Of a stretch of DNA of 13,977 nucleotides, positions 13,734-13,977 are shown piece by piece. The stretch's first letter is position 1, and every line of letters begins with the position of its first letter. The stretch comes from an uncultured Oscillospiraceae bacterium (lineage in GTDB: Bacteria; Bacillota; Clostridia; Oscillospirales; Acutalibacteraceae). The notes under the pieces were generated by a model, which did no database searches, was not told the DNA's origin, and was given only the letters and a program-made list of their open reading frames with translations. The stretch is from the NCBI GenBank assembly GCA_902478455.1, contig CABSLJ010000058.1, forward strand, positions 1-13,977. Direction: 5' to 3'. A program made the position numbers and the translations under genes.

Positions 13734-13977
13734 CTACCTGCGCTCCCCGCAGAATTCCGCCCTGCGGTTGGGACAGCTTATGATGGGGCAGTAACGGCAG
13801 TTTTCGTAGTGGGTCTCGCTCGAAAAGAAAAAGCCGGAGGTGGATTTTGAGGGCAGCATCAGATAAGAGGGCGTCAGCCGCACGCCGATCGCCTCCGTCA
13901 CGCCGCCGACGAGCTCAAACAGATTGGCCTGTTCGGGTAGCGGCCAGGCGGAAAGCGAGCCCGGGCTCATGCAGGAC
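13734..13977 (-). CDS. C-terminal part of a vitamin B12-dependent methionine synthase activation-domain protein, 5'-truncated by window edge
   Basis: About 80 residues are visible, entering from the right edge and ending at TAG (13734-13736). They match the end of the MetH reactivation (AdoMet-binding) domain as found in clostridial stand-alone proteins: SPGSLSAWPLPEQANLFELV, then GVRLTPSYLMLPSKSTSGFFF, whose KSTSG equals the conserved K-S-x-SG. The tail has a cysteine cluster, CRYCPIISCPNRRAEFC, which such clostridial versions often carry and which may bind a metal. The domain rescues oxidised cob(II)alamin by reductive methylation with SAM. Whether the full protein is a stand-alone activator or longer cannot be seen. 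The first in-window ATG is internal to the domain and not a real start. Confidence 0.75.
   Translation of the reverse strand, partial: SCMSPGSLSAWPLPEQANLFELVGGVTEAIGVRLTPSYLMLPSKSTSGFFFSSETHYENCRYCPIISCPNRRAEFCGERR

Noticed and set aside
1..13977. CRISPR arrays, insertion sequences, toxin-antitoxin pairs, riboswitches
   Set aside because: I found no regularly spaced direct repeats, transposase motifs, small toxin-like gene pairs or recognisable riboswitch cores in the intergenic stretches.

Overview
The window looks like chromosomal DNA from a clostridial Firmicute, probably a gut-type, fairly GC-rich Oscillospiraceae/Ruminococcaceae relative. This is an inference from strong GGAGG ribosome binding sites, TTGNNN/TGnTATAAT-type promoters and the gene set: a ROK glucokinase with a zinc motif, an MtaA/CmuA-type corrinoid methyltransferase and a B12-type methionine synthase activation-domain protein. 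I see no insertion sequence, CRISPR array or phage gene.

Layout, left to right. (1) 1-1001: 3'-truncated corrinoid/uroporphyrinogen-decarboxylase-family methyltransferase, minus. (2) 1115-2536: two AT-richer minus-strand genes, a Cys-rich DUF3795 protein and trans-aconitate 2-methyltransferase (tam). They are separated by a GC-rich non-coding patch (about 1560-1745) that begins with a fragment resembling the 3' end of a tRNA-Gln. (3) 2605-3058: a complete tRNA-Leu(UAA) transcription unit (promoter, split gene, terminator) on the minus strand. The anticodon loop is interrupted between U34 and A35 by a 233-nt group I intron with all core helices recognisable. (4) 3138-4103: ROK glucokinase, minus. 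It is divergent from a plus-strand pair, tcdA (tRNA t6A-cyclising dehydratase) and a translationally coupled HELGH zinc metalloprotease (4261-5888). (5) 5953-12284: a minus-strand envelope-stress module in transcription order response regulator, histidine kinase, ABC ATPase, two-FtsX-domain permease, VanY-type D,D-carboxypeptidase. It has its own extended -10 promoter and a structured leader. (6) 12615-13535: a lipoprotein with a subtilisin fold signature in which every catalytic position is substituted (a pseudoprotease), with its own promoter and terminator. (7) 13734-13977: C-terminal part of a methionine synthase activation-domain protein, minus, truncated at the right edge.

How the genes may work together. 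The two-component system very likely controls the ABC transporter directly downstream, and possibly the carboxypeptidase that trims D-Ala from peptidoglycan precursors. This is the usual logic of antimicrobial-peptide or cell-wall-antibiotic response modules. The two edge genes both belong to corrinoid methyl-transfer biology but are 12.7 kb apart.

The most notable items are the self-splicing-type intron in tRNA-Leu(UAA), best known from cyanobacteria and plastids and here in a Firmicute context, and the catalytically dead subtilase lipoprotein.
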